NCBI GenBank assembly: GCA_033060915.1
Contig: CM065377.1
Coordinates: 55,948,683 to 56,012,682, forward strand
Direction: 5' to 3'
Source: Euryodendron excelsum
Lineage: Eukaryota; Streptophyta; Magnoliopsida; Ericales; Pentaphylacaceae
Length of the DNA stretch: 64,000 nt
Of this stretch, positions 47,841 through 59,279 are shown piece by piece; positions within the stretch are counted from its first letter, which is position 1; each line of letters starts with the position of its first letter. The translations under genes were made by a program, and so were the position numbers. The notes beneath the pieces were generated by a model that was not told the DNA's origin, made no database searches, and worked only from the letters and a program-made list of their open reading frames with translations.

Positions 47841-49822
47841 GTTGTGGAATCTAATGCCTGCATGTCTTGCATAATGTTCTCATTTTGAAGCCAGGACATC
47901 AAGGCTTTCTATTGTCACATTTTGAATGACTAACACAAAAAAGGAAAAAACAAAAGACACATTGTTCAAATTCAAATTGAGATAAGGTGCAAGAGACTGT
48001 TCCAATTAAAACATTCCACGCAATCACAAATAAACCACGCTTTAGTTTCAATTTGTCAATGATTTTAGGTGGCTAATTTACTAATTTTTTCTTAAAATAT
48101 TCTATATATATAATGAACTCTATTTGTGTTTGGTGCTAGGTTCCAGCTTATATATTAGCACAACTCCTTGGAGCAACTCTAGCAAGCGGGACTCTCCGAT
48201 TAATTTTCAACGGCAGGCACAATCACTTTCCGGGAACACTTCCGGCAGGCTCCGACTTGCAGTCTTTTGTGATAGAATTCATAATCACATTCTACCTCAT
48301 GTTTGTCATCTCCGGCGTCGCTACCGATAACCGAGCTGTTAGTCCTAATCCTTCACTTCATTGGTTCAAATTTGCATATTATATGTATTTATCTGTATGT
48401 GTGTGTATATATATATATATATATCATAAGGAATATGGGAAGGCAAAGGGGTTGACTGGCTTTGTTGCCAACCTTCAACCTTCCTTGTAAATAAAATGTT
48501 ATTATATTTTAATCAGTCTGACTAATACAAGCCAAGTTGTCCAAATCATCATATTGGAGAAGTATACAATAAAATGACTTTTTCAAAGCCTTTTATTCTT
48601 ATCTGGATTAATTGATGCAATGATTTGGAACCTTACACATCATCAAGAATTGAAAATTTCTTCGTTTTTGTTTGTGACAATGCAGATCGGAGAACTTGCT
48701 GGCCTTGCTGTTGGATCTACTGTTTTACTCAATGTGATGTTTGCAGGGTATCTATCTTTCTATCCATATATATATATATATATGTACATAATCTTATGCA
48801 ATGCTTTATAAAATAAGTTAAGTGTGCTGCAACATTAGGACCTTTAAAATGAAAAATTATTCGGTCCTCTAGAAGGGCACGTGGCCTTCTTCCTCAATAC
48901 ATAATATTTGGTATGTGGTAGAAGGAAGGACACATAATCCTCCAAGAGGACTGGATAATTTCTCAAACTTCAAACCATTAAGGTTGTAAACAGCCTACAT
49001 TAACAACTCGAGCATCTCGTACAAGCTAACTTTATACTGATAAATTTTGTTGCTTCACGCATGTTTTTGGTATCGTTTTCAAAAGTTTTGTTTTGTTCTT
49101 GTTTTCCGTGTTTGCAAAAACAAAAACAATAGAAATTTTAAAAACACTAACATTTTCATACAAAAATCAATACAGTTTTTATGAAACTCAGAAAACAACT
49201 TTTTTTCGTTTCCTAAAACTAGTGTATTTTCAGAAAAAAATTTCAAAAACAGTCCTCAGAACCAATTTACAAAATGTTATCTCAACTGTTTCCAGAAAAT
49301 AGGAACTAGGACCATAACCAAAGTTCAAAAACTTTGAAAACACCATTGTTTTTCTATTGTTTTTCTATTGTTTTTATACAAAAGTGAAAACGGTTTTTTG
49401 AAATTCAAAAATAGAAGTTTTTATTTATTTATTTTCTGTTTTCTAAAACTAGTGTGTTTTTATGAAAGTTTTCTAAGAACAATTTTCGAAACGAGTTTAC
49501 AAAATGTTGTCTCAACCATTTCCAGGAAATAGGAACCGAGACCAGAATCAAAGGTGGTAACTTCCAATACTAACATAGGGTGAGTTTTGTTGGCTGCAGG
49601 CCTATTTCAGGAGCATCAATGAATCCAGCAAGAAGCTTGGGGCCAGCAATTGTGTCAAAAAATTACAAGGGCATATGGATATACATATTGGCACCCATTT
49701 CAGGGGCCATAGCAGGTGCCTGGGTCTACAACATCATCAGGTTCACAGACAAGCCATTGCGTGAAATCACCAAGACTGGCTCTTTCCTCAAGAGCTTACG
49801 ACGCAGTGGTAGTTCTATCTGA
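46644..49822 (+). CDS. NIP: NOD26-like intrinsic protein (aquaporin, NIP subgroup I)
   Basis: Five exons: 46644-46790, 47078-47302, 48140-48337, 48686-48747 and 49600-49822. All introns are GT-AG; frames join to 284 aa. It is an MIP-family channel in the plasma membrane or ER. NPA boxes are at 107-109 (SGAHFNPA) and 219-221 (SGASMNPAR). Placing the selectivity filter by AQP1 spacing gives Trp87, Val207, Ala216 and Arg222, the W-V-A-R set of NIP subgroup I. That group transports water, glycerol, and often lactic acid or metalloids such as arsenite; the substrate here is inferred. The hydrophilic N-terminus (1-49) is NIP-like. The C-terminal SFLKSLRRSGSS tail is serine-rich near the site where soybean nodulin-26 is phosphorylated by a calcium-dependent kinase. 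The exon pattern is the usual NIP five-exon form. Confidence 0.95.
47795..47840. repeat. CT microsatellite in NIP intron 2
   Basis: An imperfect CT run of about 46 bp, preceded by CTT repeats, lies 300 bp before the exon 3 acceptor. It is the third long CT tract in this gene. Confidence 0.9.
49089..49553. repeat. imperfect direct repeat inside NIP intron 4
   Basis: A 56-bp block beginning TACAAAATGTT is at 49268-49323 and again at 49498-49553, exactly 230 bp apart, with about 10 differences. AAACTAGTGTRTTTT is also repeated at about 49217 and 49446. It is probably a duplicated MITE-like sequence that enlarges this intron to 852 bp. Confidence 0.65.
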
Positions 49823-50770
49823 CAAAGTTATATATATACATACATATATGTAACTTCTACATGTATACTGAAGGAAACTTTGTAATGGGAATCAAATAAC
49901 ATATATATAGAGAGCTTGTGTGGAGATTGTCATTTTGTTTCTGCGCTTTCTAGGCTATGATTTGGTATGTATCAAGTACACAGTTTTCTACTAATAAGAG
50001 TGGTGATGATACTGGATAAATTTTTGAGTGATGCTTACACAAAGATATATAAATTTTTGTTCATAATTTTCATTCAAATGATGTAGCTGTTATTTTCATT
50101 TCAAACTATAAAACCCACTAGTTTGAGTTATAATTTGAAAAATATTACTGTGACATCATTTTGTACAAAAATTCGAATAGAATTTTTTATAAATTTTAGT
50201 TCATGGGATTGTTTGGAAACTGCAAAATTTGCAGCCAATTTTGAACTCAGTTGAAACATTATAACCAGGGCAGTTCTATAGAAAAAGAGAAACTACATAG
50301 AATTTTTGTACAAAATGAATGATGCGACTCAATTAGGACCTTCATTTTATAGTAAAACACTTATCGGACTTTTAACTTTAAAAACGTCGTCATCATGGCA
50401 TTTTGAATAGATTTTTTGTTTAAATTTTCTGTAAAAGTAAAATGTTGATTATTATATGAAAAAGTTTTATAATAGTAGAAACTGCAAAAAGAGTTCTCAA
50501 GATGGAAAGCAATCTTCTTTGGCAGTTAGAATCCAAATTTGGTTAGCCTTGATCTCTACTGTAGATACAGAACTCTCCTACCGTTGGATCTGAAACTCAT
50601 TTTCTCAACAGTCAAAAATGATTAGTAGTATAAAAAATACTCTGCATACTACTTGTCCAAATCTCTGTCCATCAAAGTCCATGATATTTTAATGGTATAA
50701 TTAAGTTTATCAATTGTGGTAGTTGCATCCAACAAGGTTGCATATTGTGAAGAGAAACAGTCCACAGAGA
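49823..50770. other. 3' flank of the NIP gene
   Basis: The 3' UTR probably runs about 200 bp past the stop. Beyond that are AT-rich sequences with the TTTTGTACAAAA motif near 50162 and 50308. No gene is recognised. Confidence 0.35.
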
Positions 50771-50801
50771 GAGAGGTCTCGGAGTATTTTGTGCATTCTA
50801 A

Positions 50802-50847
<46 letters not shown>

Positions 50848-50937
50848 CTCCGAGTATTTGGTACGCTCTTAAGTAGAAAGAATTAGCTGGAGACACAGAG
50901 AAGTCTAAGAGTATTGTATACACTCTTTTAAGTAGAA
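50771..50937. repeat. GA microsatellite embedded in a degenerate tandem repeat
   Basis: Three related units (from about 50771, 50842 and 50898) share GAGARGTCT...GAGTATT...CTCTT/TCT...AAGTAGAAAG. A GA run (50804-50844) lies between the first two. Confidence 0.55.
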
Positions 50938-51220
50938 AGAATTAGATGAAATTTTTTTTTTTTGGTGAAAAAAAAAAGGTGCAGCTAAAAGACGCCAATA
51001 CCCCGTAAGGGCAACGGTGTCGTTCCCCCCAACTATCTAATCCCATTGGGCTCGGGCTCGGTACACCAAAGGTCCTCCGTTCCGAGATCGAAACTGGAGG
51101 CGACAAACGGCTAGAAGATGACCCCAACGTAAAACTACGGAGTTTCGAACTCAAGACCAAAGGTCTCAAATATTGAACCTTAACCGTTGAACTAACTTCA
51201 TGTTGGTAGAATTAGATGAA
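50938..51220 (-). mobile_element. tRNA-derived SINE (257 bp) with 13-bp target-site duplication
   Basis: AGAATTAGATGAA flanks both sides (50938-50950 and 51208-51220). The T-run at the left is the poly-A tail of a minus-strand insertion. Reversed, it carries an A-box-like TAGTTCAACGG (plus 51178-51194) and a B-box GAGTTCGAAACTC (plus 51140-51152). It belongs to a different family from the SINE at 42409. Confidence 0.85.
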
Positions 51221-51600
51221 GAGGAGACAATAAGTCTTTGAAGAAGTACCAACCTTCTGATTGTAAAAGGAAAGCACATGCATGTAACTACACGTATCCC
51301 TAATTTGAAAGCTAGAAGCTTGAAGTACTTGGAGGAGAAGTACAACCTTCTAATTATAGAAAGGGAGCACATGTATTATTTTTTATTTTAGAGAAATTAT
51401 TTATATTTTGCGAGTTTACGTGAGTTGAACTCATGCAACCCGCTTAACTCGAATCTGGTTAGTTTAAGTGGGATGGAAATGGAGTGAGAGGGTTTGATGC
51501 AAATGAGAATGAGGTGAGCGAGTTCAACATGTTGTGATTTAGGTTTCTTCATTGGAATATAGTTGAGTCTAACCCGCACCGAACCGTTGCCATCCAATAC
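51221..51600. other. intergenic, no gene recognised
   Basis: A diverged pair of GAAGTACNAACCTTCTRATTRTA blocks lies near 51243 and 51337. Otherwise unremarkable. Confidence 0.3.
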
Positions 51601-52871
51601 AAGACCCTAGAGCCCCTGGTGTGTCAAGTCTTCCAACATACCTAAGTGTCACGGGTTAGCAGGCCGGGCATCATACGGTGGCAATAATGCGACCTGCCAT
51701 GATCATACGCAGCAGAACTAACCCGTGAGGCGACTATGCACCAAGAAATAGTCCCGCCAAACTTAAACACCGAGGCATAAAATAATACGTTCGTCCAGGA
51801 TCCATCCGTAATGCCTCCCATATCTCTTGAAGCTCGGACCTCCAATACTCAAGCCATAAGGCTAACCCAAGCTATAGGCGATAGCAACGGCATTCTCAAA
51901 TGCGCGCACACATGACAAGCAATGTGCTTAGCGCTAATCCCTCTCGTGACACAAGCAATATAGCCATATGTAACCGGACATGCGTGTGAGCCAAGCATCA
52001 CCCGTTAGGCACAACGCCTCCACCCATGAAGCTCTTAGCGCTTCGCGTCAAGGTTGTTGCCCGCAAGGATAGGCACCACCGAATAACAACAGTTAAGCCC
52101 ATAACATTATGCCCCACGACACCAATGCTAGCCAAACCAAGCGGTTGTGTGCACAAGTATGAACCCAATACGCAAATGCACACGAGACACACGACATGCA
52201 AGTGTGCACACCAAGGCCCAATCCGTCATGAACATAAGCCCCGAAATGATATGAATGCGGCATAGCGGGTGCGTATGTCACAACCCCATCCTCGATGTCA
52301 ATGCCTAACATCTGCCCCACCGGACACAACGCTGCCCATGTAACCCCTTGACTAGCATGAGGACTGCAGCCACGTGCCACAATCGGCCCCCAAGTCTCAC
52401 CCACTCCTTTGAGGGACTTACTTGAGTGTTGTCCCTTTCGGTAGCACCGAGAGGTGGTAGAGTCAACACCATACCCCCCCCCCCCTTTATAATAGCATTT
52501 TGAGCCATCTCCAAACTAATAGGAAGAAACATCCTACCCTCTCGAGGAGTCACAATCCATATATCCAAAAAATATGAAAAATACAAATTATGAGATTGCC
52601 ATGCCACCGGCCAACTATACTCAGACATGCCCCACGTCAAGGTTCCTCGCGGCCCCCAACATGCCACGGGTGGCAACCTGTGATATTCTCCATCACTTCA
52701 ACCATCATCGTCCTCGATGTTGCCAAAGCCCAATGGCAACTCCTGGCACTTGCCACAACTAATGCCAACTTCTGACACTAAACCTTGCCCCAACCTAGAC
52801 AGAGAGAGTTCGATGTGCCACTTGACTCCTGCTCTAGTAGAAAGTGCCTCATCACAATTCATTTTGCACTG
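51601..52871. repeat. GC-richer repeat island, probable LTR-retroelement fragment
   Basis: About 1.27 kb with much higher GC and CpG content than its surroundings, and frames open on several strands only because of that composition. 52450-52560 matches 59400-59500 (shared TATAGCATTTTGAGC and CGAGGAGTCA), so this is a dispersed repeat. It includes a C12 run (52474-52485). There is no protein domain. Retroelement origin is inferred from size and composition. Confidence 0.45.
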
Positions 52872-53510
52872 ACTAGGCATGTCAATTGGGCGATTGGGCC
52901 AGGTTTTGCAAACCCCTGCCTAAGGGCGGGCTCGGGCTCTAGCCTTGGGCTTGAACTTTGAGCTTGGGTTTTCGGATAGGCTTGATCATTTTTTTTTTTA
53001 AATTTTAGTTTTTAAAATTAGTAATTAGTTTATAAATTATTAATTAATTAATTTATTAAAATCATACAAACAAATATAAATGATTAAACCTATAAATTAT
53101 TTATTAATGTAAACTTATATAAACTATTGAATAAATAAGATATACATTTTTAATTAGTAATTGATAATCAATAATGATTTAACTAAGTTAGAGACTGAGT
53201 CAAACTTATAAAGATTATACAAAAAGATATAAATAATTAAACGATTAAACTTATAAAGTATTGATTAATGTAAATCTATATAAACTATTAATTATATAAA
53301 AATATACTATTACTTATAAATTTATAATTTGAACACTATTTTGGAGCAGCCTAGGGTAAGGTTTTTGGGATGGATTGGCGGGCTGAGCTTGGGTCGGGCT
53401 CGGACTACTAAGGGTAAGGCATAAGTCTGCCCATAAAGGGGTCAGGCTTGGGTCGGGTTAAGCTCAAGTTGAGCTCAGGCCGAGCTTGAATGACCCGTAA
53501 AAGCTATCAC
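52872..53510. repeat. MITE-like repeat with GGGCTCGGGCT-type ends and AT-rich core
   Basis: The left flank region has GGGCGATTGGGCC and GGGCGGGCTCGGGCT. The centre (about 52990-53340) is almost pure AT. The right part has GGGTCGGGCTCGG and CAGGCCGAGC. This layout is frequent in eudicot genomes. Precise ends and a target duplication were not found. Confidence 0.45.
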
Positions 53511-54332
53511 CTGATGTCGGAATATAAATCAAATCAAGTTACTCGAATTAAAAAAATAAAAATCTATTAAGGATAGGAAAATTGTGTACATAGCTTCTTT
53601 TTCTTGCAGCTACCTAAAAATATTTTGACTCAACACGTGCCTATAAGAATCGTTTAATAGTGTCCCAAACTCTTTTGGAGCAAGTGCCACATTCTCATAA
53701 TAAAAATGGGAAGGTCCAATGGCTGCATAGGAAGGCTTACCGCTGGTTTAAGGTTGACTTATTATATAACAAGTTAACTTGAACACTTTTTAAGACTTCA
53801 AATTTTTTTGAGTTTAACTCAATAAATTTATATAGACTAAAAAATTAAACTATTTAAATTTGATTAGGTTAAAATTCATTTGAGATCAGTTTAAAATTTA
53901 AATAAATTAAATTTAAACATATTTTAAACTCCAGTAGATTATCAAAGGTAGATTCGATTACTTCCCTAATCTAAGGACTAACCTGTTGAGTACAGTTGGC
54001 AATCATGTGTCGATAGACACGTGGTAGGTTTTGAGTGCCTAGTGCTTACAAATATCAACCGTGAGGAAAGCAATTGTTTGATACTTTGAACCATGCTCTT
54101 GATCTTTTCCAGAATATATGTAGTCAAAAGTCCCAGACGCGTGTTCCTAAGTTCTAGATAGTGATAGTTCCTCTTTACTGACCAATGTTCCTGCAAACAA
54201 AACCCCTTTCTCAAAGATTGGTCTTTTATTTTTTTTAAGCAAAACCTTGTATGAGGTTTTTTTCTCAAACTATTAAGACCTGCATCTCCAAACACGGAGC
54301 AGACGATCTGCAAGCAGAGTTACGATTACATA
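53511..54332. other. intergenic, no gene recognised
   Basis: AT-rich spacer. The 111-codon minus-strand frame at 53978-54313 has no recognisable domain. Confidence 0.3.
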
Positions 54333-54738
54333 CACCTCACCAGTGGCAGAGCTAAAAAGTTTAGTCAGGAAACAACATTTATTCACAATTCAAAAATTTT
54401 TTTAGCATAATGATATACAATCTAAATTTTTAAACAAAACTTGATAAACTAGTTTAAAAACTTATTTTGAGTAAATTTTTTGGAATAAACCTTAGTTTTA
54501 GGAGGAAAATTAAAAATTTACGGTGGCATTCATAAATTTTATAGGAGGAAAATTGACAAATATTCTAAAATTATAGGTCAAAACCAAAATTTTAAAAGTA
54601 TAGAGGCAATTACGAAACTTCAGGGCTGCCAAATTGAGAAAAACTCTCAAAATTATAGGTAAAAATATAATTTTTACAACGTTGAGGGAGGGCAAGTGCC
54701 CCTCCTGGGCCTCACATGGCTCCGTCTCTGCACCTCAC
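54333..54738. mobile_element. hAT-type MITE (390 bp) with 8-bp target-site duplication
   Basis: CACCTCAC lies on both sides (54333-54340 and 54731-54738). The element (54341-54730) starts CAGTGGCAGAGCTA and, reversed, ends CAGAGACGGAGCCA (10 of 14 match). Both fit a CAGTGGCGGAGCCA terminal consensus. It has no coding capacity. Confidence 0.8.
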
Positions 54739-54773
54739 CTTTCCAAACCGCGCTGCAAGTAAAGCTAAAATTG

Positions 54774-55058
54774 CATACATCCAGGGCCAGCCCTAGAGTA
54801 AGCTCAGCAAGCCTTTGGGCTAGGACAACCCCCCGGCTCAGGGCAACCCCCCAGGGTAAAAAAAAAAAAAAAAAAAAATTTTAGTTTTGTAAAATAAAAA
54901 AATTATTTGACCCCATTAAATTTTTTTTGTTCTTGTAAAAATTTTTTTTTTAAACTTGCATGACTTTTTTTTTTTTATAATGAATTAATAATAAGAGGGC
55001 AACTATTTTAAAGTTGGGATAAGGCAACCCAAATGGTTGGGCCGGCCCTGCATACATC
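54774..55058. mobile_element. hAT-type MITE (269 bp) with 8-bp target-site duplication
   Basis: CATACATC lies on both sides (54774-54781 and 55051-55058). The ends CAGGGCCAGCCC and, reversed, CAGGGCCGGCCC match at 11 of 12. The interior holds A and T homopolymers. It sits 51 bp from the previous hAT element but has different termini, so it is a separate family. Confidence 0.88.
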
Positions 55059-55627
55059 ACACCTTTCCAAACCCCGCATGGTGGAGGGCTTGTGCATTAG
55101 GCTATCCTTTTAGGGACATCTTCTCAGTTTTATGGAGCAGTCACAGATAGAGATATTTTATGTTGCGTCATATTTTGATCCGCATTAAAAAGAAAAAGAA
55201 AAGATAATTATTGCGATTCAATTTCAAAATGAGAATATTTAGGTTGTATAATAAGACATGTCAGCTTCTAATAGAGGAAGCCCGAAACAACACTGACAAG
55301 GTTTCTGTTATGAATCTTGAAAATTAGAGAGAATGGAGCTTCTCGAGCATAGTTAGCATATAGAACAGGTTTCTGTAACATTTCAGGCCACGAAGGGTAC
55401 ATTTGCAAGCCAACTAAAGGATTCATAACATATACATGCTGAGTTAAATTTCTTTCTAGTTTTCGGAATATATACAATGATATGATATTGCTGACATCTA
55501 CAGATTGGTTGAACATATAAAAAAATTGTGGAACAAGAGAATATCAAAGTTCGAATGCCATACCGAATAAGAAAAGTTTAGTTTGTCAGGAATTGCCGAG
55601 TAGAGCTGCGAGAATTCAAATTGTTAC
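55059..55627 (-). other. 3' flank / probable 3' UTR of the seipin gene
   Basis: About 570 bp downstream of the minus-strand seipin stop codon (55628-55630). The 82-codon frame at 55268-55516 has no domain. Confidence 0.4.
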
Positions 55628-58600
55628 TTATGACATCAACAAATCTGCAGAAGCTACGCTCGCAGCTACCCTTTGAGCCGGGCGAATGTTTTGCAGAGCA
55701 CTATTGTTGGCAGAACCATCTCTCGGCCTTCCTCTAGGCATAATAAGAGGTCTGCAGCAGAGTAGAATAAACAGAAACTCCATTGTGAATATCATCATAC
55801 CAATCCATATAAATACTGTTTTCTTCCAGTGCCAGATAATTCTTTTTGGTAGCGGAAGTTCTGACTCAAGGGTTAAAGATGCATCATATATTTCAGGGAT
55901 ACCGGCACCTGGCCGAAATTCTGCTCTTTGCTCGATCATCACCATTAAACACGCAGTGGGCATATCTCCTTCAGTAAAACCTCTAAATTTTACATTCCGC
56001 TTCTGGGATTCAGATGAATAGCCAGCAACAAGAGGAGCAACCTTAAGGAAAGTCCACAGAAGGCGGATAGGCTCACTCTTGAATTGCAACATGCATGGAC
56101 GGCTTGAGCTTGCAAGGGCTTTCCCACTAGCAGACAGGAAGTCTACCCTGACCTTTAGGGTAAAATGAGTTGATGTCATATGAATTTCCATTAAATTTTA
56201 ACTATTCAAACTGAAACATTAAACTAAAAGCTAGTGCTCACACAAACAAATCACTTCCCAACGAAATTGGGGGGACACCCAATAAGATACCACACTGTAA
56301 GAAACAAGATTTAGCACAATCTTCACATAACACAGCTAGTGCAATCTCATCTAAGTGTCTTAAGGAAGTCACAATCATCGAGTATTATCCTGACATTGTA
56401 GCAAAATCTTTCATCCGAGAAGAGGACACGAAAAGGTTGAATTTCCCGACTAATTTCTGGAAGTCAGAGTACTCCCTGCTGTTATTAAAAATTCAAGTTT
56501 GATAAATAATTCGAAGTCTTTTCTGATTCTTTTCTCATGTTTCCCCTAGCTCCTCCTTTCTCTAACAGGATATAACATTCCTTGCATACAGCATAAGACA
56601 AAAATCTGCAACTTGCAATGATGTCATATTCTTAAATGAATTCTGTGACATACAGCACGGCATGAACTGTTTCATTAACATATGTACACGTGTTGAAAGG
56701 ACGAATAGACGGTCCATAATCCTTTACAAACAATGCAAACACATTTATTGCACACATTAATCCATTATGATTCAAAGACAAGTTCGTAATTGTTCCAGGA
56801 AATGTTCCGTGTGGACCGTATCAAACACTAGTTTGCAGATGAATGAAGAGGTAATACATAGGAAATGGCGCCAACTAAACTCTAGCACAATCTATTGAAC
56901 ATTTCATTAAACAGAAGTGTAGTTGGAATCTTACAATTTACGGTACGATATATATGATTTCATACGTTTAGAGATATTCGATAAGTGTCACTAACGCTTA
57001 TGTTAGGTTAAATGTATATTATGATACAAATGTGATACATGGTACGATATACTATACTTGTATTCCTTGATTTTATTATAATATTTGTAGAAAATAATAA
57101 TTAAAAATATGTTTGTAAAAATTAATATTGTATGAAAGGCTCACTAAGGCGGAAAGCAGACTTCTACTGTAACTTTGGCCTACCCTTCCTCACTTTCATA
57201 ATATTAAGAATCTTATATCAATTGATTTAGGCTCATTCACATCATGTGAAGCCTAACCATATTTTAGGTGGCTTATTAAAGTTTTCCATCATAGAAAGAT
57301 TTTGAAAACTTAGAAAGTTTATACTAGATATTGAAATTTAAAGGGTTTGTTGTTAACACATTAGAAATGCTTAATCACTTTTTCTCTTCTTTCCTTTTTC
57401 TTTTCTTTCTTCTAGTATGTTGCATTGGACTAGTTGGGAAATGGAAACTGACACTTTTGAAATTTTATGTCACTTAGTTATCGGTTTACTCTGCAGCAAG
57501 TATATACTAAACTTATGAAATTTATTTTTCCTTGGGATGTAATGTCATATCTTACATCATTGTACGTTTATTTTACTTATATATATATATATATCTTCAC
57601 TCTTCATATTATGTGTATTGAGTATTGATGCGTGCATGCCTATGCCTTCTTTTTTTTTTTTGTTTTTTGGTACAAAAATCCAATGCCTTTGCCTGTAAGG
57701 CTCATACATTTGTCGTATTGTTAATCATACTTTTTCATATGCTTCATTCTTGAAAGATATTTGTGCTTTCTATGGACAGTTTTTTTCCCCCTATTTCTAA
57801 AGAAGTTAAACAAAACTTATGAGACACAGTACGATTTGATTCACGATTCAGAAAAATAGAAAAACAATACATGACATGTATCATGATTCGACAACTATGG
57901 TAAACAAATTTAAGTCTAATCAATCCAAAGTCATACCTGAAATATCCCAAGATTTCTATTGTAATCCGACTCCGGCAACCTCAATGAAACAGTGACTTGC
58001 AATTTGTGTTTTGGTGGTATAACCCGCGGACCCCCAAGGCTCTCAACATCACCCTTTCCTCTATAAGTCACACCACGAGGCTCGCCAGGACAAGATATGA
58101 GCTTCACAAATGCAACCGGACTATTCTTCGTGTAATCAAAAGTCAGTGTCTCCCTCATCTGAATAGGTTCCTCCACCAAATGCCTCATAATAAAACCGCT
58201 AAATATAAATGCTGGCACCAACAAACTAACCAACACAAAGCATACATAAGCAGCCCACAGAAATCCCCAACCAAACCTCAAAGCTAGTTTCCAAATAGAT
58301 TTGTGTTCCTTCAACCATTCATATATAGATGGCGTAACATTCTCGCATACAACACCCCATATTCTCAACAACAAAACCATCAAATACTCTCTGCCTCGCC
58401 TTACAGCTCGAAATGGATCAATCACAAACATGTATGAAGAATATAGCAACCATATTGGAAATGTTAAAAAACTTACAAATAAACGTATTTGAAACCCAAT
58501 TGCTTTGATTACCAATCCAGCTAAAACAAAAAGGAAATTTGATGAAGACTCATCAGTTTCGCCAGAACCCGATTCTACTGTTACCGATTTATTGACTCTA

Positions 58601-59070
58601 TCATCATTTGCCATAGTAACTATAGAATTCTCTTTAGTCTCTTCGTTCGCACTATGACTAGCTATTTCTGAGCTGAGCCGAACCCGGAACGAATCAGATT
58701 TTTCATTTCCCTTCACATTTTCCTTCAGATTCCGGGAAATTCTAAACTTTATCTCCGCAGGAGTCGTAGCATCGAAACTTACTGAAGAATTAGGGTCTGA
58801 ATTTTTCCCATCATTGCCGGAGGTGTCTTTGCGAATGTGGTGAGACCACGATCGCCGGCGCCGGAGGCGGGTGGGAGAGAGAATTTCCGGCGAGGGCTTG
58901 GGTTTGAGGGACACATCAGCATTGGCTTCGAGCTGAGAAATTGACGAGGAGTTTGAAATGGATTGGTCTGGTTCGTTCTCGTCGACGCAATCGTAGGAGG
59001 GGAATTCATCGAGAGCGTCGAAGAAATGATCGTCGTCGTCGTTGTTGGTGTTTGATTTGGAGTCTTCCAT
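55628..59070 (-). CDS. SEIPIN2: seipin (SEIPIN2/3-type lipid-droplet protein)
   Basis: Two coding exons on the minus strand: 57937-59070 (378 codons) and 55628-56152 (174 codons plus stop). They are joined by a GT-AG intron of 1784 bp in phase 0; the product is 552 aa. Seipins are ER membrane proteins that assemble at ER-lipid droplet junctions and control triacylglycerol packaging. Residues 1 to about 190 are acidic, serine-rich and unstructured, the long N-terminus typical of plant seipins 2 and 3. Hydrophobic stretches follow: FLFVLAGLVIKAIGF, then LWAAYVCFVLVSLLVPAFIF. The lumenal seipin core includes FVKLISCPGE, VTVSLRLPESDYNRNLGIFQ and VRVDFLSASG. A last membrane segment (VFIWIGMMIFTMEFLFILL) precedes the C-terminus. 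The ATG at 59070 is chosen because the residues upstream look like leader sequence; an in-frame ATG at 59115 exists. The clade number is tentative. Confidence 0.92.
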
Positions 59071-59092
59071 TGAAGAGAGAGATATACGTTTA

Positions 59093-59125
59093 CATATATG
59101 CATATACTTATGCACTGATATATGT
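59093..59125 (-). promoter_or_regulatory. TATA-like region upstream of seipin
   Basis: ATATATG and TATATCAG motifs on the minus strand lie 25-55 bp before the chosen ATG (59070). They are weak, because AT-rich 6-mers are frequent here. Confidence 0.3.
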
Positions 59126-59279
59126 ATTTCTGTGCGTATATGCGAGAGTTTGGAGGTAGCCAGGTAGGGTTAGGGTTACATTACTATCGTGTTATGGTCT
59201 GACATTTTGTGAGCTTGATAGTCACAAATGTGACCCGTGCAGCGCTTGCTAAAATTGAGCATAATAGGTCAACTGTCAA

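Noticed and set aside
51998..52676. Several overlapping frames of 60-123 codons on both strands
   Set aside because: They fall in the GC-rich repeat island, where stop codons are rare by composition. No motifs, and open frames on both strands at once.
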